A stretch of DNA of 64,000 nt from Corynebacterium marambiense (GTDB taxonomy: Bacteria; Actinomycetota; Actinomycetes; Mycobacteriales; Mycobacteriaceae), in the NCBI RefSeq assembly GCF_016342275.1, contig NZ_JAEIOT010000005.1, positions 487,417-551,416 on the forward strand. Reading direction: 5' to 3'. The notes under the pieces were generated by a model. It was not told where the DNA came from and did no database searches. It worked only from the letters and a program-made list of their open reading frames with translations. The translations under genes and the position numbers were made by a program. Positions 8,778 to 18,152 of this stretch are shown here, piece by piece. How positions within the stretch are numbered: the first letter of the stretch is position 1; each line of letters begins with the position of its first letter.

Positions 8778-9413
8778 ATGGGCCTGACCCGCATCATTTC
8801 CGGTGAGGCTCGGGGTCGGAAGATCAAAGTGCCGCCGGTGGGAACACGTCCCACCAGTGATCGGGCACGGGAGGGACTATTCTCCTCGCTGCAGGTGCGT
8901 TTCGGATTTGCCGGTAGACGGGTCCTGGATCTGTTCGCAGGCTCCGGTGCGCTCGGTCTCGAAGCAGCGTCCCGTGGCGCCGATGAAGTCGTGCTTGTCG
9001 AGAACAACCGGGTTGCCGCAGACACCATCCGCCACAATGCCACGGTGGTCGGACACCCGAACGTCACCGTCGCGGAGATGAAGGCCTCCGTCTACGTCGC
9101 GGGTGCACCCCGTGGACACTTCGACATGGTCCTCGCAGATCCACCCTACGAGCTTGCGGATGAGGCGGTGGCGGAGATGCTGACTGCCCTGATGCCCGCA
9201 CTCGCGGATGGCGCCGCCGTTGTCGTCGAACGGCACATCGACTCCCCGGAAACGGCCTGGCCTGCCTGCTATGTACCGACGACCCAGAAACTGAAGAAGC
9301 GCACCTACGGTCGGGCGCGGATGGATATGGCGGTCTTCCATGCCGATCTGGTTGGGGATGTCACCGGAAACGTGACTGGTGTGCGCTCACCCGATGATGA
9401 GACAGGGGAGTGA
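8778..9413 (+). CDS. rsmD: 16S rRNA (guanine(966)-N(2))-methyltransferase RsmD
   Basis: This 211-aa SAM-dependent enzyme methylates G966 of 16S rRNA. It shows the RsmD start RIISGEARGRKIKVP, the SAM motif VLDLFAGSGALGLEAASRGA, and the catalytic DPPY in LADPPYELAD. The ATG at 8778 has GGAGGAG 7 nt upstream; an upstream in-frame start would overlap the preceding gene and was not used. coaD begins 2 nt after the stop, the usual rsmD-coaD pair. Confidence 0.95.
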   Translation: MGLTRIISGEARGRKIKVPPVGTRPTSDRAREGLFSSLQVRFGFAGRRVLDLFAGSGALGLEAASRGADEVVLVENNRVAADTIRHNATVVGHPNVTVAEMKASVYVAGAPRGHFDMVLADPPYELADEAVAEMLTALMPALADGAAVVVERHIDSPETAWPACYVPTTQKLKKRTYGRARMDMAVFHADLVGDVTGNVTGVRSPDDETGE

Positions 9414-9415
9414 CA

Positions 9416-9904
9416 ATGAGGGTCGTCTGCCCGGGTTCCTTCGATCCCGTCACCATGGGACATCTCGATATATTCCAGCGGGCCGCCGACCAGTTCGGTG
9501 AGGTCACGGTATTGGTCACGGTCAATCCGAAGAAGCAGGGCCTGTTCACCATGGAGGAACGGGTCCGGCTCATCGAGACCGCAGTCTCCGGGATACCGGG
9601 AATCACCGTCGATACCTGGTCTGGTCTCCTCGTCGATTACACCACGCAGAACGGTGTGACCGCCCTGGTAAAGGGCCTCCGGTCCGGGATTGACTACGAG
9701 TACGAGCTGCCGATGGCGCAAATCAACAGGAGGTTGTCGGGAGTGGACACGTTCTTTCTCTTGACGGACCCCAAGTACGGGTACATCTCTTCCACGTTGT
9801 GCAAGGAAGTGGCCCGGCACGGTGGTGATGTCTCCGGGATCCTCCCGCCGAATGTCGCCAGGGAGATCCGGGCGAAGTTCTCCGGCGGAGACACAGGCCA
9901 CTGA
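9416..9904 (+). CDS. coaD: Phosphopantetheine adenylyltransferase
   Basis: This 162-aa enzyme transfers AMP from ATP to 4'-phosphopantetheine, the penultimate step of CoA synthesis. It starts with the hallmark VVCPGSFDPVTMGHLDI, whose T/HxGH-type nucleotidyl-transfer motif is TMGH, and ends with the ISSTxxKE motif (YISSTLCKEVARHGG). ATG 9416 is favoured because GGGGAG lies 5 nt upstream; a GTG at 9410 would overlap rsmD and has no spacing to a ribosome site. coaE, the last step, is also in this window at 26400. Confidence 0.97.
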   Translation: MRVVCPGSFDPVTMGHLDIFQRAADQFGEVTVLVTVNPKKQGLFTMEERVRLIETAVSGIPGITVDTWSGLLVDYTTQNGVTALVKGLRSGIDYEYELPMAQINRRLSGVDTFFLLTDPKYGYISSTLCKEVARHGGDVSGILPPNVAREIRAKFSGGDTGH

Positions 9905-10204
9905 CCTCCGCGGAACTCACCGAACATTCGGATGTAAGAGACTGGTCGAGCGGCGGGTCGGGAAGAATGTTCCGCCACCAACTGTCCTACCCCAGCTGAC
10001 CCTGCGGTTCAGTGCCGCCGGTTCATTGTGAGCTCCGGAGGCTGAACGGGCAGTGACAACCGACCTCCCGATTTCACCCCCGCTGTACCCCTTTGCCAGA
10101 CTATCAAGTCTATATTTCCACAGGCTCCAGTAGCGGCGGGCCTGCGAAAGCGAGACTGGAGTTGCCTAGTTTGGGGTCGACGCGGTGAATTCCGGCTGCG
10201 GCTG
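9905..10204. other. Intergenic region, coaD / permease
   Basis: About 300 bases with no supported gene or strong terminator. The only clear signal is the -10-like TACGAT at 10205-10210, 7 nt before the permease ATG. Confidence 0.5.
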
Positions 10205-10217
10205 TACGATTCCCCGC

Positions 10218-10973
10218 ATGAGCGTCCTAGCCACCGTCTCGATCACGGTGATCATCGTCATCCTGGGGTCCTGCCTGCAGCGCATATCAGGTATGGGATT
10301 CGGACTCCTCGTCGTCCCGGTCCTGGCGATACTGCTGGGCCCCGCAGACGGTGTTCTGGTGGTCAACGCCCTGGCAGCCGTGAACGCGGCGCTGACCACC
10401 TGGACTGTGCGGCAGTATGTGGACTGGCGGAAGGTCAAGCTCCTCGCCGTCCCCCTTCTCTTGGGAGCTTTTCCCGGGGTATTCCTCATCCGTGCGATCA
10501 ACGCGGCACCGCTGCAAATTATCGTCGGTGCACTTCTCCTCATTGCCTTGGCGGTGGTCCTCGGAGGACGGCGACACATTCCTCATGTCTCTGGCAACGG
10601 AAGTCTGTTCACGGCCGGTGTCATCGGCGGGTTCATGAATACCCTCGCCGGTGCCGCTGGTCCCGCTATCACCGTATACGCACAGGCCGCGCGCTGGAAG
10701 CACCAGATGCTCGCCGCGACTCTGCAACCGCTGTTCGTGATCTCGGGTGGGCTGTCCTTCATCCTGAAGATTCTCCTCGGTGCCAGTTCTGTGACCGCCG
10801 TGCCGCTCGCGATCTGGCCGGTGGCCTTTGTCGGTATGCTCGTGGGGATCTTCGGCGGCACCATGCTGTCGCGGGCCATCCCTCGGGAGATCGCCCGTCG
10901 GATCGCGTTGTCCGTCGCCGGGCTCGGTGGGACCACCGCGATCATTCAGGGTGTCGTCTCGCTCGGCTCCTGA
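10218..10973 (+). CDS. TauE/SafE-family (TSUP) membrane permease
   Basis: This 251-aa hydrophobic protein has about eight predicted helices. It shows the TSUP features SGMGFGLLVVPVLAILLGP in the first half and GFMNTLAGAAGPAITVYAQAARW in the second, with GMLVGIFGGTMLSRAIP near the end. The family exports or imports sulfur-containing anions or organic acids; the substrate here is not predictable. TACGAT ends 7 nt before the ATG and no ribosome site is present, so a leaderless mRNA is likely. A GTG 33 nt upstream is possible but less likely. Confidence 0.85.
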   Translation: MSVLATVSITVIIVILGSCLQRISGMGFGLLVVPVLAILLGPADGVLVVNALAAVNAALTTWTVRQYVDWRKVKLLAVPLLLGAFPGVFLIRAINAAPLQIIVGALLLIALAVVLGGRRHIPHVSGNGSLFTAGVIGGFMNTLAGAAGPAITVYAQAARWKHQMLAATLQPLFVISGGLSFILKILLGASSVTAVPLAIWPVAFVGMLVGIFGGTMLSRAIPREIARRIALSVAGLGGTTAIIQGVVSLGS

Positions 10974-11045
10974 TACCCGACTGACTGTGATGGCTCGAGA
11001 CGGGTAAAGTGCGGGAACGATGGCGCAACGCAAGACCACGACGTG

Positions 11046-11519
11046 ATGACGATCGGTCTGTTCTGTACCCGGACCGAGCTGGACCATGTGAAGACGCTGC
11101 TGCGGGAGGCAGGTGCGTGGCGGCTCCGCGCAGAGCGATTCATACCGTTTGATGCGGATCGGCTCCACATTGGATACATCGGGTCCGATTCTGACGATGC
11201 CATCTGGAAGGAGACGCGGGAGAGACACCTCGCGGATGATCGGGAGCTGGGCCGGATCGAACGCGAATTCTTTGTCCTGGTTCCCGGAGATACACCAGTC
11301 AACCTGCAGGGAGTCGGAGGAGACTCCGGAAGCGCCGCCGCGGCAAACCGGTACGAGGAAACTAGTGCCCTTGTGTTCGCGTGTCTCCAACGATCAGTGA
11401 GCGTGAGCGGTGATGACGGGGGACCCGGGGACACGGTGCCCTCCTGTGATCTCCTCATCTCCGCCGCCACGCCCTGCCCCGCCGCTGAACCTAGCGGCAG
11501 TCGTCTCTCAGAGTATTGA
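11046..11519 (+). CDS. Hypothetical protein, about 157 aa
   Basis: I do not recognise this protein. The first 115 residues look like a real fold ([71 protein letters not shown]), with balanced charge. The tail is low-complexity and may be disordered. A TAAAGT hexamer lies about 35 nt upstream. The 3' end overlaps the end of the convergent ABC ATPase gene by 12 nt. An antisense frame over the same bases is Ser/Arg-rich and less protein-like. Existence is probable, function unknown. Confidence 0.55.
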   Translation: MTIGLFCTRTELDHVKTLLREAGAWRLRAERFIPFDADRLHIGYIGSDSDDAIWKETRERHLADDRELGRIEREFFVLVPGDTPVNLQGVGGDSGSAAAANRYEETSALVFACLQRSVSVSGDDGGPGDTVPSCDLLISAATPCPAAEPSGSRLSEY

Positions 11520-12272
11520 GGAGAGAAACGCCTGGGTGCGTTCGTGCTGTGGCGCGGAGATCACCTGGGAGGGCGGTCCGGCCTCGACGACCACACCGGC
11601 GTCCATGAAGGCGACCTGGTCTGCGACCTCGCGGGCGAACCCCATCTCGTGTGTGACCACGAGCATGGTCATACCGGCGGCGGCGAGCTGTTTCATCACG
11701 CCGAGAACCTCACCGACGAGTTCGGGATCAAGTGCGGAGGTCGGCTCGTCGAAGAGCATTAGCTTCGGGTCCATCGCGACCGCACGAGCAATAGCAACGC
11801 GCTGCTGCTGGCCACCGGACAGCTGGACCGGGTATGCGTCGGCTTTGTGGACAAGACCCACCTGATCGAGCAGTTCGAAGGCCTTCTTCCGGGCCTTGTC
11901 TACGGGGACACGTTTGACCTGGATCGGGGCCTCGATGATGTTCTCGATGACGGTGCGATGGGGGAAGAGGTTGAAGCTCTGGAAGACCATCCCGATGTCG
12001 GCACGCTGGCGGGCGGCCTCTTTCTCGGAGATTTCGTGGAGAACACCGTCGCGTTCGCGGTACCCGATCAGTTCACCATCGACGTAAAGGCGTCCCGCAT
12101 TGAATTTCTCGAGGTGGTTCACACAGCGCAGCAGTGTTGATTTACCGGAGCCGGAGGGACCGATCAGACAGGTGACGGATCCCCGAGACACCTGGAGATC
12201 GATACCCTTGAGCACCTGGAGCTGTCCGAAGCTCTTGCACACCTGCTGTGCGTCAATCATGAGGTCAGTCAT
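11508..12272 (-). CDS. Polar amino-acid ABC transporter, ATP-binding protein
   Basis: This 254-aa ATPase of the GlnQ/HisP group powers the importer encoded by the two upstream genes. Walker A is GPSGSGKST, the Q-loop is [10 protein letters not shown], the signature is [14 protein letters not shown], Walker B is [14 protein letters not shown], and the switch His is in [12 protein letters not shown] 12272 ([11 protein letters not shown]) matches family starts; a further upstream start would overlap the permease end. Only 10 nt separate it from the permease stop. The substrate is not predictable beyond polar amino acid. Confidence 0.93.
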   Translation of the reverse strand: MTDLMIDAQQVCKSFGQLQVLKGIDLQVSRGSVTCLIGPSGSGKSTLLRCVNHLEKFNAGRLYVDGELIGYRERDGVLHEISEKEAARQRADIGMVFQSFNLFPHRTVIENIIEAPIQVKRVPVDKARKKAFELLDQVGLVHKADAYPVQLSGGQQQRVAIARAVAMDPKLMLFDEPTSALDPELVGEVLGVMKQLAAAGMTMLVVTHEMGFAREVADQVAFMDAGVVVEAGPPSQVISAPQHERTQAFLSSIL

Positions 12273-12282
12273 GTGAATTGTC

Positions 12283-13206
12283 CTACTTCGTGGTGGGGGA
12301 GACGGAGACATTACTCGGCGGGACGCCCTCAGCGTCAGCGAGGGCGGCGAGCTGGCGGGAGGACAGTTCGCGGGAGGAACCGCGGGCGAAATGGCGCTCC
12401 AGGTAGTATTGGCCGACCATAAGCACCGAGGTGATCACCAGATACCAGGTCGCGGCGACCATCAGCATTGGGACGGGCTGGAAGAGGCTGTTCGCGATGT
12501 CCATAGAACGGCCAAACAACTCGAGTGAGTAGGGCACCGCCACCACGAGGGAGGTGGTTTTGAGCATCGAGATCAGCTCGTTGCCCGTCGGGGGGATGAT
12601 GATCCGCATGGCCTGGGGAAGGATCGTGCGTCGGATCGTCTGCGACCAGCTCATGCCTAGCGCCTTGGACGCTTCGGTCTGTCCCTCCGGTACCGCCTGG
12701 ATGCCAGCGCGCACGATCTCCGCCATGTACGCGGACTCGTTGAGCCCGAGGCCGAGCGCTGCGAGGAAGAAAGTGTTCTGGAGGAGTGTCTGCACGTCGA
12801 TCTCGGCGATACCGACGTTGATGGTCTGATACAGGGTCGATAGCAGACCCCAGAACACGAGCTGCACGTATACCGGGGTGCCCCGGAAGATCCAGAGGTA
12901 GAGCCACGACACCGACCGCATGACCGGGTTCGGCGACATCCGGAGCACCGCCATGATGGCACCGAGGACGACACCGATGATCATCGCGAGAATTGTCAGG
13001 AGGATCGTACGTCCGGCCGCGGTGAGGATCCGGGTGTCGAAGACGTAGCTGCGGTAGACGTCCCAGGAGAATGCCTCGTTGGTGGCGACCGAGTAGATCA
13101 CTCCGACGGCGATGAGCAGCAGGAGGGCCGAGGCGATCCAGCGGCCCGGATGGCGCAGTTGCTTCGCCTCGATGGGTTTGGGCGCCGTGGCGGTGGTGTG
13201 TGACAT
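12283..13206 (-). CDS. Polar amino-acid ABC transporter, permease
   Basis: This 307-aa integral membrane protein has an N-terminal helix at about 25-45, then the HisM-type TMD ([35 protein letters not shown] onward). It carries the EAA-loop region [32 protein letters not shown], which contacts the ATPase. It is the only permease in the cluster, so it probably works as a homodimer. It lies 56 nt after the binding-protein gene and 10 nt before the ATPase gene, in a three-gene operon. The C-terminal tail of about 35 residues is polar and not typical of the family. Confidence 0.93.
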   Translation of the reverse strand: MSHTTATAPKPIEAKQLRHPGRWIASALLLLIAVGVIYSVATNEAFSWDVYRSYVFDTRILTAAGRTILLTILAMIIGVVLGAIMAVLRMSPNPVMRSVSWLYLWIFRGTPVYVQLVFWGLLSTLYQTINVGIAEIDVQTLLQNTFFLAALGLGLNESAYMAEIVRAGIQAVPEGQTEASKALGMSWSQTIRRTILPQAMRIIIPPTGNELISMLKTTSLVVAVPYSLELFGRSMDIANSLFQPVPMLMVAATWYLVITSVLMVGQYYLERHFARGSSRELSSRQLAALADAEGVPPSNVSVSPTTK

Positions 13207-13262
13207 GAATGTCCTCTGTGTCTGTGAGAATGTCGGGCGAGTTCGGGAAGGGGGAACGCCGG

Positions 13263-14180
13263 TCAGGGCCGGTACGGCTCACCGTTGATCTGGGCGGTCT
13301 CGATGAGGCCATGCTCGATTCCCCAGAAGCCGAGTATGCGTTCATAGTCCCCGGTATCCACCAGGTGCTGGAGTGCGGCCGCGAGAGCGGGACCGAGCGG
13401 GGACTGCTTCGGCACCGGCCAGCCGTACGGGGTCGCATCGAAGAGATCGCCGGTGATCTCGATTTTCCCGTCGGCACGGGCGACAGCGAAGGCGGCGACC
13501 GGTGAGTCACTCGACATCGCGTCCGCCCGCCCGAGGACAAGTGCCGTGGCGGCTCCGTCGGAGGAGTCGTACGCGAGTTTGGTGATCGGCTCCAGCCCGG
13601 CTTCGACGCACGCCTCCGATTTGGGGTTGATGTCATCGGTCTCGCTGACGGTGTTGCGTTGGACGGACACCGTCATTCCGCATGCGTTGTCCGGATCGAC
13701 GGGGTTCCCGGTCTGGGCGGTCCACTGGATACCGGCGTAGAGGTAATCGACGAAGTCGTAGCTCAGTCGACGTTCCTCGTTGTCCGTGAAGCTAGACGCT
13801 CCGAAGTCCACCGTGCCGGCGCTCACCGATGGGAGGATGAGCGCGAAATCCTGTTCCGCGACCTCCAGTTCGAGTCCCATCACCTGTGCGACGGCCCGGG
13901 CGAGGTCGATGTCGAATCCGATGATCTCGCCGTCGGAGTCCTTGAACTCGGCGGGGGCGTAGGGAACGTTCGTTCCGACCGTGATCTTTCCGTCCTCCGC
14001 GATCTCCGGGGGAACCATGGCGGCGATCTCCGGGACGGCGGCGATATCGAGTTCCTCCCACCCGTCGGGGTGGCCGGTCTCTTCATTTGTCACGCAGGCT
14101 GTGAGAGCCAGGACCGACGCCGTCAGCGTGGCGACGAGTCGGGTCCCGGTACGGCCGGTGCGGGGAAAGTGGAAAAACAT
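13263..14180 (-). CDS. ABC transporter substrate-binding lipoprotein (family 3)
   Basis: This 305-aa protein has a lipoprotein signal ending in the lipobox LTAC (Cys29), followed by a family-3 solute-binding fold: KITVGTNVPYAPAEFKDSDGEIIGFDIDLARAVAQVMGLELE, then VDFGASSFTDNEERR and the second lobe with LVLGRADAMSSDSPVAAFAV. It should capture a polar amino acid for the adjacent permease and ATPase. It is first in the operon. TAGAAT lies 6 nt before the ATG, predicting a leaderless transcript. Confidence 0.93.
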   Translation of the reverse strand: MFFHFPRTGRTGTRLVATLTASVLALTACVTNEETGHPDGWEELDIAAVPEIAAMVPPEIAEDGKITVGTNVPYAPAEFKDSDGEIIGFDIDLARAVAQVMGLELEVAEQDFALILPSVSAGTVDFGASSFTDNEERRLSYDFVDYLYAGIQWTAQTGNPVDPDNACGMTVSVQRNTVSETDDINPKSEACVEAGLEPITKLAYDSSDGAATALVLGRADAMSSDSPVAAFAVARADGKIEITGDLFDATPYGWPVPKQSPLGPALAAALQHLVDTGDYERILGFWGIEHGLIETAQINGEPYRP

Positions 14181-14265
14181 GAAGCGATTCTAACCCAAGC
14201 TTAACAATTGCTTTAGTTACCCGGCGCGTCGCTGCGGTCCTCGGTGTTCCTCAGGTGTCTCCGGA

Positions 14266-15216
14266 TCAGTTGAGGTTGCGGAGTGCCTGCACCTGGCGGT
14301 TGCGATGCTGGGTCATCCGCTCTGCCCAGAGCGTGGCCACGACCGCCGCGGCGCCGATCACGATGAACAGGGCGGACAGGCCGACGTTGCCGGCGGGGGC
14401 GAGGAGGTCGGCGTCCGTGGTCTGCCACGGCCAGAGGGCTCGCAGTGACCCGAGCATCAGGCCCGCCATCGTGACCAGCGTCAGCGTGCGGTGGTGATGC
14501 ATGAGGTACCCGAGCAGCCGGATGAAAAGGATGATTCCCGTACCGGCGCCCGCGACGAAAACCGCGATTACCGTGAGGTCCCGATCATGCACCGCGCCGA
14601 GGACGAAACCGTACAGCCCGAGTGCCAGAAGGAGGAATGAGCCGGAGACGCCCGGCAGGACGAGGGCGCAGACGGCGAAAGCCGCAGCGACGAAGATGAG
14701 GGGCAGTGCCGGCGAGGTGTTTTCGGCCGCAGTGAAGCCGGTGAGCACGAAGGTACCGACGGTGGCGGCGGCGAACAGAATCCCGGCGATAGTACTCCTC
14801 TTCCTCAGGTCCGTCCGGTCCACCATCTGGAGGGGAACCATGATGGAGGCGGCGACCATGCCGAGGAACAGAGACCGGGAGAGCTGAGGTTGGTTCTCGA
14901 CGAAACTCTTCATGACTCCGGCGAGTGCGAATACCGTGAGGAGCATTCCAGCGCCGACTGGGAGGATGAGTCCCCAGTCGACCGCCCGTGCGTTCCTTCG
15001 GATGTTGGGGCGGTCGGTGACGAGGGACTTCGCGAGCGTGATGAGGTCATTTCCCGCGTCCAGGGCGCGTTCGTAGACACCGACGACGAGGGCGATGGTC
15101 CCTCCCGATATTCCGGGTACGAGTTCCGCCAGGGCGATGAGGCCGCCGCGGATCACGTTGAGCAGGATTTCGCCGATGCCCGTACGGGTGCGTGCTGGTG
15201 ATGGGGACTGACTCAT
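14266..15216 (-). CDS. DUF368 membrane protein (polyprenyl-phosphate translocase family)
   Basis: This 316-aa polytopic protein has the DUF368 hallmarks near the start (NVIRGGLIALAELVPGISGGTIALVVGVYE) and again in the second half (VLPGVSGSFLLLALGLYG), the paired PG(I/V)SG re-entrant repeats of the family. DUF368 members (PopT type) have been shown in other bacteria to recycle the undecaprenyl-phosphate carrier across the membrane. In this lineage the carrier would be decaprenyl phosphate (inference). The ATG at 15216 has AGGAA upstream; longer in-frame starts give an Arg-rich, non-family N-terminus. It is divergent from the AztD-like gene. Confidence 0.9.
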   Translation of the reverse strand: MSQSPSPARTRTGIGEILLNVIRGGLIALAELVPGISGGTIALVVGVYERALDAGNDLITLAKSLVTDRPNIRRNARAVDWGLILPVGAGMLLTVFALAGVMKSFVENQPQLSRSLFLGMVAASIMVPLQMVDRTDLRKRSTIAGILFAAATVGTFVLTGFTAAENTSPALPLIFVAAAFAVCALVLPGVSGSFLLLALGLYGFVLGAVHDRDLTVIAVFVAGAGTGIILFIRLLGYLMHHHRTLTLVTMAGLMLGSLRALWPWQTTDADLLAPAGNVGLSALFIVIGAAAVVATLWAERMTQHRNRQVQALRNLN

Positions 15217-15370
15217 GGTTCCTGGTTTCCTTCGGTACGAACTTCCCGACTGATCGGGCTGCGGTGTTCGGGGAAAGATTACACGGGTTTCCCGCCGGCT
15301 CCGGGAGCGGAGACGCGTCCCGCGTCCGGGTCGACACTCGAGAGGGGGAGTACCGGAAAACCACCCGAAG

Positions 15371-15398
15371 TTGACAATGAAAATCAATACCGTTTAAT
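15371..15398 (+). promoter_or_regulatory. Promoter of the aztD-like gene with possible Zur-type operator
   Basis: TTGACA (15371-15376), a 16-nt spacer and TTTAAT (15393-15398) form a near-consensus promoter whose -10 ends 7 nt before the ATG, so the mRNA may be leaderless. The spacer carries TGAAAATCAATACCG, which resembles an imperfect Fur/Zur-family half-palindrome. Zinc control fits the product but is an inference. Confidence 0.55.
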
Positions 15399-15405
15399 TA
15401 TCCCC

Positions 15406-16713
15406 ATGACATCCACCACCAAGAACCGAACCCTGATCGGGGTTCTCGCCGCATCGGCGCTCCTGCTCGGGGCATGCGGCGCAGACCCCTCCACCGAGGA
15501 AACCCCGTCATTCTCCGGTGAGACGACTCCGCCGACGACGAACGCGGAACACCGTGACGGAGAATCCGACGGAGAGGCGGGAGAGCTCGCCGAGTCCCGC
15601 CGTGCCCAGCCCAGGATCGCCGTGGCCCATGAGGGCGGGATCACCGTCCTGGACGCCGGGGATCCGGGGGCCGGAACAGCGCCCGCGGTCATCGCCGATC
15701 TGCCCGAGCACGGATACCTGCGGCTCAACCGCGCCGGTGACGACCGGCACGTCTTCGTCTCCACACCCGGCGGATTCCGCGTCCTCGACATCGGCTCCTA
15801 CTCACAGAGCCACGGTGACCACTCACACCACTTCGCGGGTGACCCGTCCCTGCTCCAGTTCACGGTGGACGCCGTCAAGCCCGGACATGTCGTCGGCGGA
15901 GAAGGTCACGCCGTGCTCTTCGACGACAAGACCGGAACGGTCACCGACGTGGATCTGGGGGGCATGACGGTGTCCGAGCAGTTCACGTTGCCCCCGCACC
16001 ACGGAATCGCGGTCCGGAACGAGGACGGCACCTACGTCGCCACCATCGCGGACGACGATGCCGAACGGATCGGCATCGCCGAATACGACGCGTCCGGTTC
16101 GGAGCTCAAGCGTTTCGAACAGTGTCCCGGTGCACACGGGGCAGCTGAGGCCGGGGGCGGGGCCGTCGTGGTCGGCTGCACCGACGGAGCGCTGATCCAC
16201 CGTGGAGACGGCGTCACCAAGGCAACGTCGCCCGATCCCTACGGACGGATCGCCACCCAGGTCGGAAACGGTACCTCACGCTTCGTTCTCGGGGACTACA
16301 AATCCGACCAGAAGGCGGCGGAGGAGGATCGCCGTGAGCATCCCACCCGGGTCAGCATCATCGACATCGAGACCGGTGAACTCCGGTTGGTCGACCTCGG
16401 GACGTCCTACACCTTCCGCTCACTTGCCATGACGGACGACGGCAACGCGGTCGTTCTCGGGACCGACGGAAAGCTCCACCTCATCGATCCCGGTACCGCC
16501 AGCGAGATCCGGACCATCGACGTCCTCGAGCCCTGGGAGGAACCGGACGAGTGGCAGGAACCGCGCCCCGCGCTCGCCGTCGCCGGAAACCGCGCCTACG
16601 TCACCGATCCCGCGGCAGGGAAACTCCACGCCGTGGTGCTGACCGGAGGCACGGACCCGGTCTCCGTCGACCTCCCCGCGACGCCGGACGAGATCGTCGC
16701 CACCAAGGGCTGA
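15406..16713 (+). CDS. aztD: AztD-like periplasmic zinc metallochaperone lipoprotein
   Basis: This 435-aa lipoprotein (signal ending in LLGAC, Cys24) has a Pro/Thr/Glu linker and then a beta-propeller-like repeat domain. The His-rich loop His136, His139, His141, His142 (HGDHSHH) fits the zinc site of AztD, which hands zinc to the AztABC importer in other bacteria. A second region, LPPHHGIAV, and the pair of cysteines around PGAHGAAEAGGG also match the family. No aztABC is adjacent, so this is an orphan copy. The family call is good; the zinc role rests on homology I recognise. Confidence 0.78.
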   Translation: MTSTTKNRTLIGVLAASALLLGACGADPSTEETPSFSGETTPPTTNAEHRDGESDGEAGELAESRRAQPRIAVAHEGGITVLDAGDPGAGTAPAVIADLPEHGYLRLNRAGDDRHVFVSTPGGFRVLDIGSYSQSHGDHSHHFAGDPSLLQFTVDAVKPGHVVGGEGHAVLFDDKTGTVTDVDLGGMTVSEQFTLPPHHGIAVRNEDGTYVATIADDDAERIGIAEYDASGSELKRFEQCPGAHGAAEAGGGAVVVGCTDGALIHRGDGVTKATSPDPYGRIATQVGNGTSRFVLGDYKSDQKAAEEDRREHPTRVSIIDIETGELRLVDLGTSYTFRSLAMTDDGNAVVLGTDGKLHLIDPGTASEIRTIDVLEPWEEPDEWQEPRPALAVAGNRAYVTDPAAGKLHAVVLTGGTDPVSVDLPATPDEIVATKG

Positions 16714-17214
16714 GTACCCGGGACCGGGACCGTCACCCCATCCTCCGGGGCTGTGTCCGGTCGCTTCCGGTCGTCCCCGGACGAGGTGGTCGATCTGTCC
16801 ACGGTGTGTCCGTCACCCACGGCGACGGCGCAGGCATCAGGGTGACGGATGACGTGCGGGCCATGGGTGGATTCCACCCGCCGAGGCCTTCAACGGAAGC
16901 TCGGTTGCGGATCACGCGCTCCGACGGTGTCCGACCGCCGGCCCGCCGAGGGTTGCCACGGATGACGATCAGGGGAGGGGTCGCCGCGGACGCCTGCGGG
17001 GAGCGACGAAGACGTGGCCGTGTGTCGATCGTGGGGATCCGGCGAGCCGTATACCCGTTCAGCGCCCGCTCACCGGTACCCGGACCCTCCCCGGGGCGTA
17101 GGTCGGCACGGTCCGGGATGGCTCGGCGCCGCTCGCCACGGCGGACGCCGGGAGCGGCGCTGTGAAGGGGTCGGTGTCCGGCCCAGGACGAAGGCGCCGC
17201 CGCACTGCGCCCGG
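16714..17214. other. Intergenic region, aztD-like / membrane protein
   Basis: About 500 bases with a few overlapping Arg/Pro-rich open frames that look like GC-rich noise. No terminator with a T-run, tRNA or recognisable gene is seen. It could hold a decayed gene. Confidence 0.45.
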
Positions 17215-17227
17215 TATGATGACCTGC

Positions 17228-17878
17228 ATGAATAGAGACGATCGCGGGTCTCGACCCTGGAACGCCGGATCGGGGGAACCGGTCCTCTGGCGGGATGTCC
17301 GCCAGATTCTCACGGTGTGCCTCGTTGTGGGGGTCCTGTCCGCCGTGTCGAACTGGACATCCACCGCTGAACTGAGCGGTCAGCTGACCGCCTACTCGGT
17401 GGTACGGAAAACCGTTAGCAAGCTGTTGAGTAGCGGAACAATCTGGGCCGCCGTCGCCGTGTTCGCAGGCTACCGACTCCGCCGGCCCCTCCCGTCTGCT
17501 CTGGGCGGGGGCGTCGCGGCGGAGCTCACCCTGATCATCCACTACGGATTCGGCCGGATGGTGGGGATCTACCCCGACACGATCTGGCGCGACAACCTGG
17601 TGTGGTTCTACGCCGGTGTGCTGCTGTGTGTGCCGCTCGGCCTGTGTGGACTGCTCGCCGCGCGCACGGACCGGACAGGCGTCGTCGCCAGCCTCCTGGT
17701 GCCGGTCGGGGCGGTGGCGGAGCCTCAGCTCCTCCACATGCTCTCGCCCCCGCAGTTGCTCCCGTGGCCCGAGCGGTGGTCGTCGGTGATCAGCGGTGTG
17801 ATCCTCGTGGTCGCCGGACTGGCCGGGACGGTCATCGTGCTGTGGCGGGCGCGTGGGTCTTCCCGGCGCGCGGCGTGA
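17228..17878 (+). CDS. Multi-pass membrane protein, unknown function
   Basis: This 216-aa protein has about six hydrophobic segments: ILTVCLVVGVLSAVSNW, IWAAVAVFAGYRL, ALGGGVAAELTLIIHYGF, LVWFYAGVLLCVPLGLCGLLAA, VVASLLVPVGAVAE and ISGVILVVAGLAGTVIVLW. It resembles small uncharacterised actinobacterial membrane proteins, but I cannot name a function. TATGAT at 17215-17220 ends 7 nt before the ATG, suggesting a leaderless gene. A longer upstream start adds an Arg-rich leader and is less likely. Confidence 0.7.
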   Translation: MNRDDRGSRPWNAGSGEPVLWRDVRQILTVCLVVGVLSAVSNWTSTAELSGQLTAYSVVRKTVSKLLSSGTIWAAVAVFAGYRLRRPLPSALGGGVAAELTLIIHYGFGRMVGIYPDTIWRDNLVWFYAGVLLCVPLGLCGLLAARTDRTGVVASLLVPVGAVAEPQLLHMLSPPQLLPWPERWSSVISGVILVVAGLAGTVIVLWRARGSSRRAA

Positions 17879-17936
17879 CTGTCGTCACCCGGGCGTTTGT
17901 CGGATCCCGGGAGATCCTCCCGGCTTTTCCGGCCCA

Positions 17937-18013
17937 TGGTGCCCCCGGTGAGACTCGAACTCACACTGGACGGGTTTTGAATCCGTTGCCTCTGCCAATT
18001 GGGCTACGGGGGC
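17937..18013 (-). tRNA. tRNA with CAA anticodon (Leu-like) but short variable loop, CCA encoded
   Basis: The minus strand folds as a cloverleaf: acceptor GCCCCCG/CGGGGGC is a perfect 7 bp, the D arm is GCC-loop-GGC, the anticodon loop is TTCAAAA, and the T arm is GTGAG-TTCGAGT-CTCAC. The discriminator is A and CCA is genome-encoded (74 nt plus CCA). CAA reads Leu UUG. The D arm (AATTGGCAGA loop, 3-bp stem) is Leu-like, but the variable region is only 5 nt, whereas bacterial tRNA-Leu is class II with a long arm. The anticodon stem has an A31-C39 mismatch. Identity and charging are therefore uncertain. Confidence 0.85.
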
Positions 18014-18152
18014 GTGCGAGACGATGATACCTGAAGGCGGGCGAAGGCCCACAATGAGCCCTCTGACCCGGTCTCACGGGCTGCCGCCGCACGAGTCATG
18101 GGGCCCGACGGAAAACCCAGTTGGAGGCCGCCACCCAGTACACTCGTATCCC

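Noticed and set aside
10946..11470. Antisense frame over the hypothetical gene at 11046
   Set aside because: Ser/Arg/Pro-rich shadow-like composition; the plus-strand frame looks more like a folded protein.
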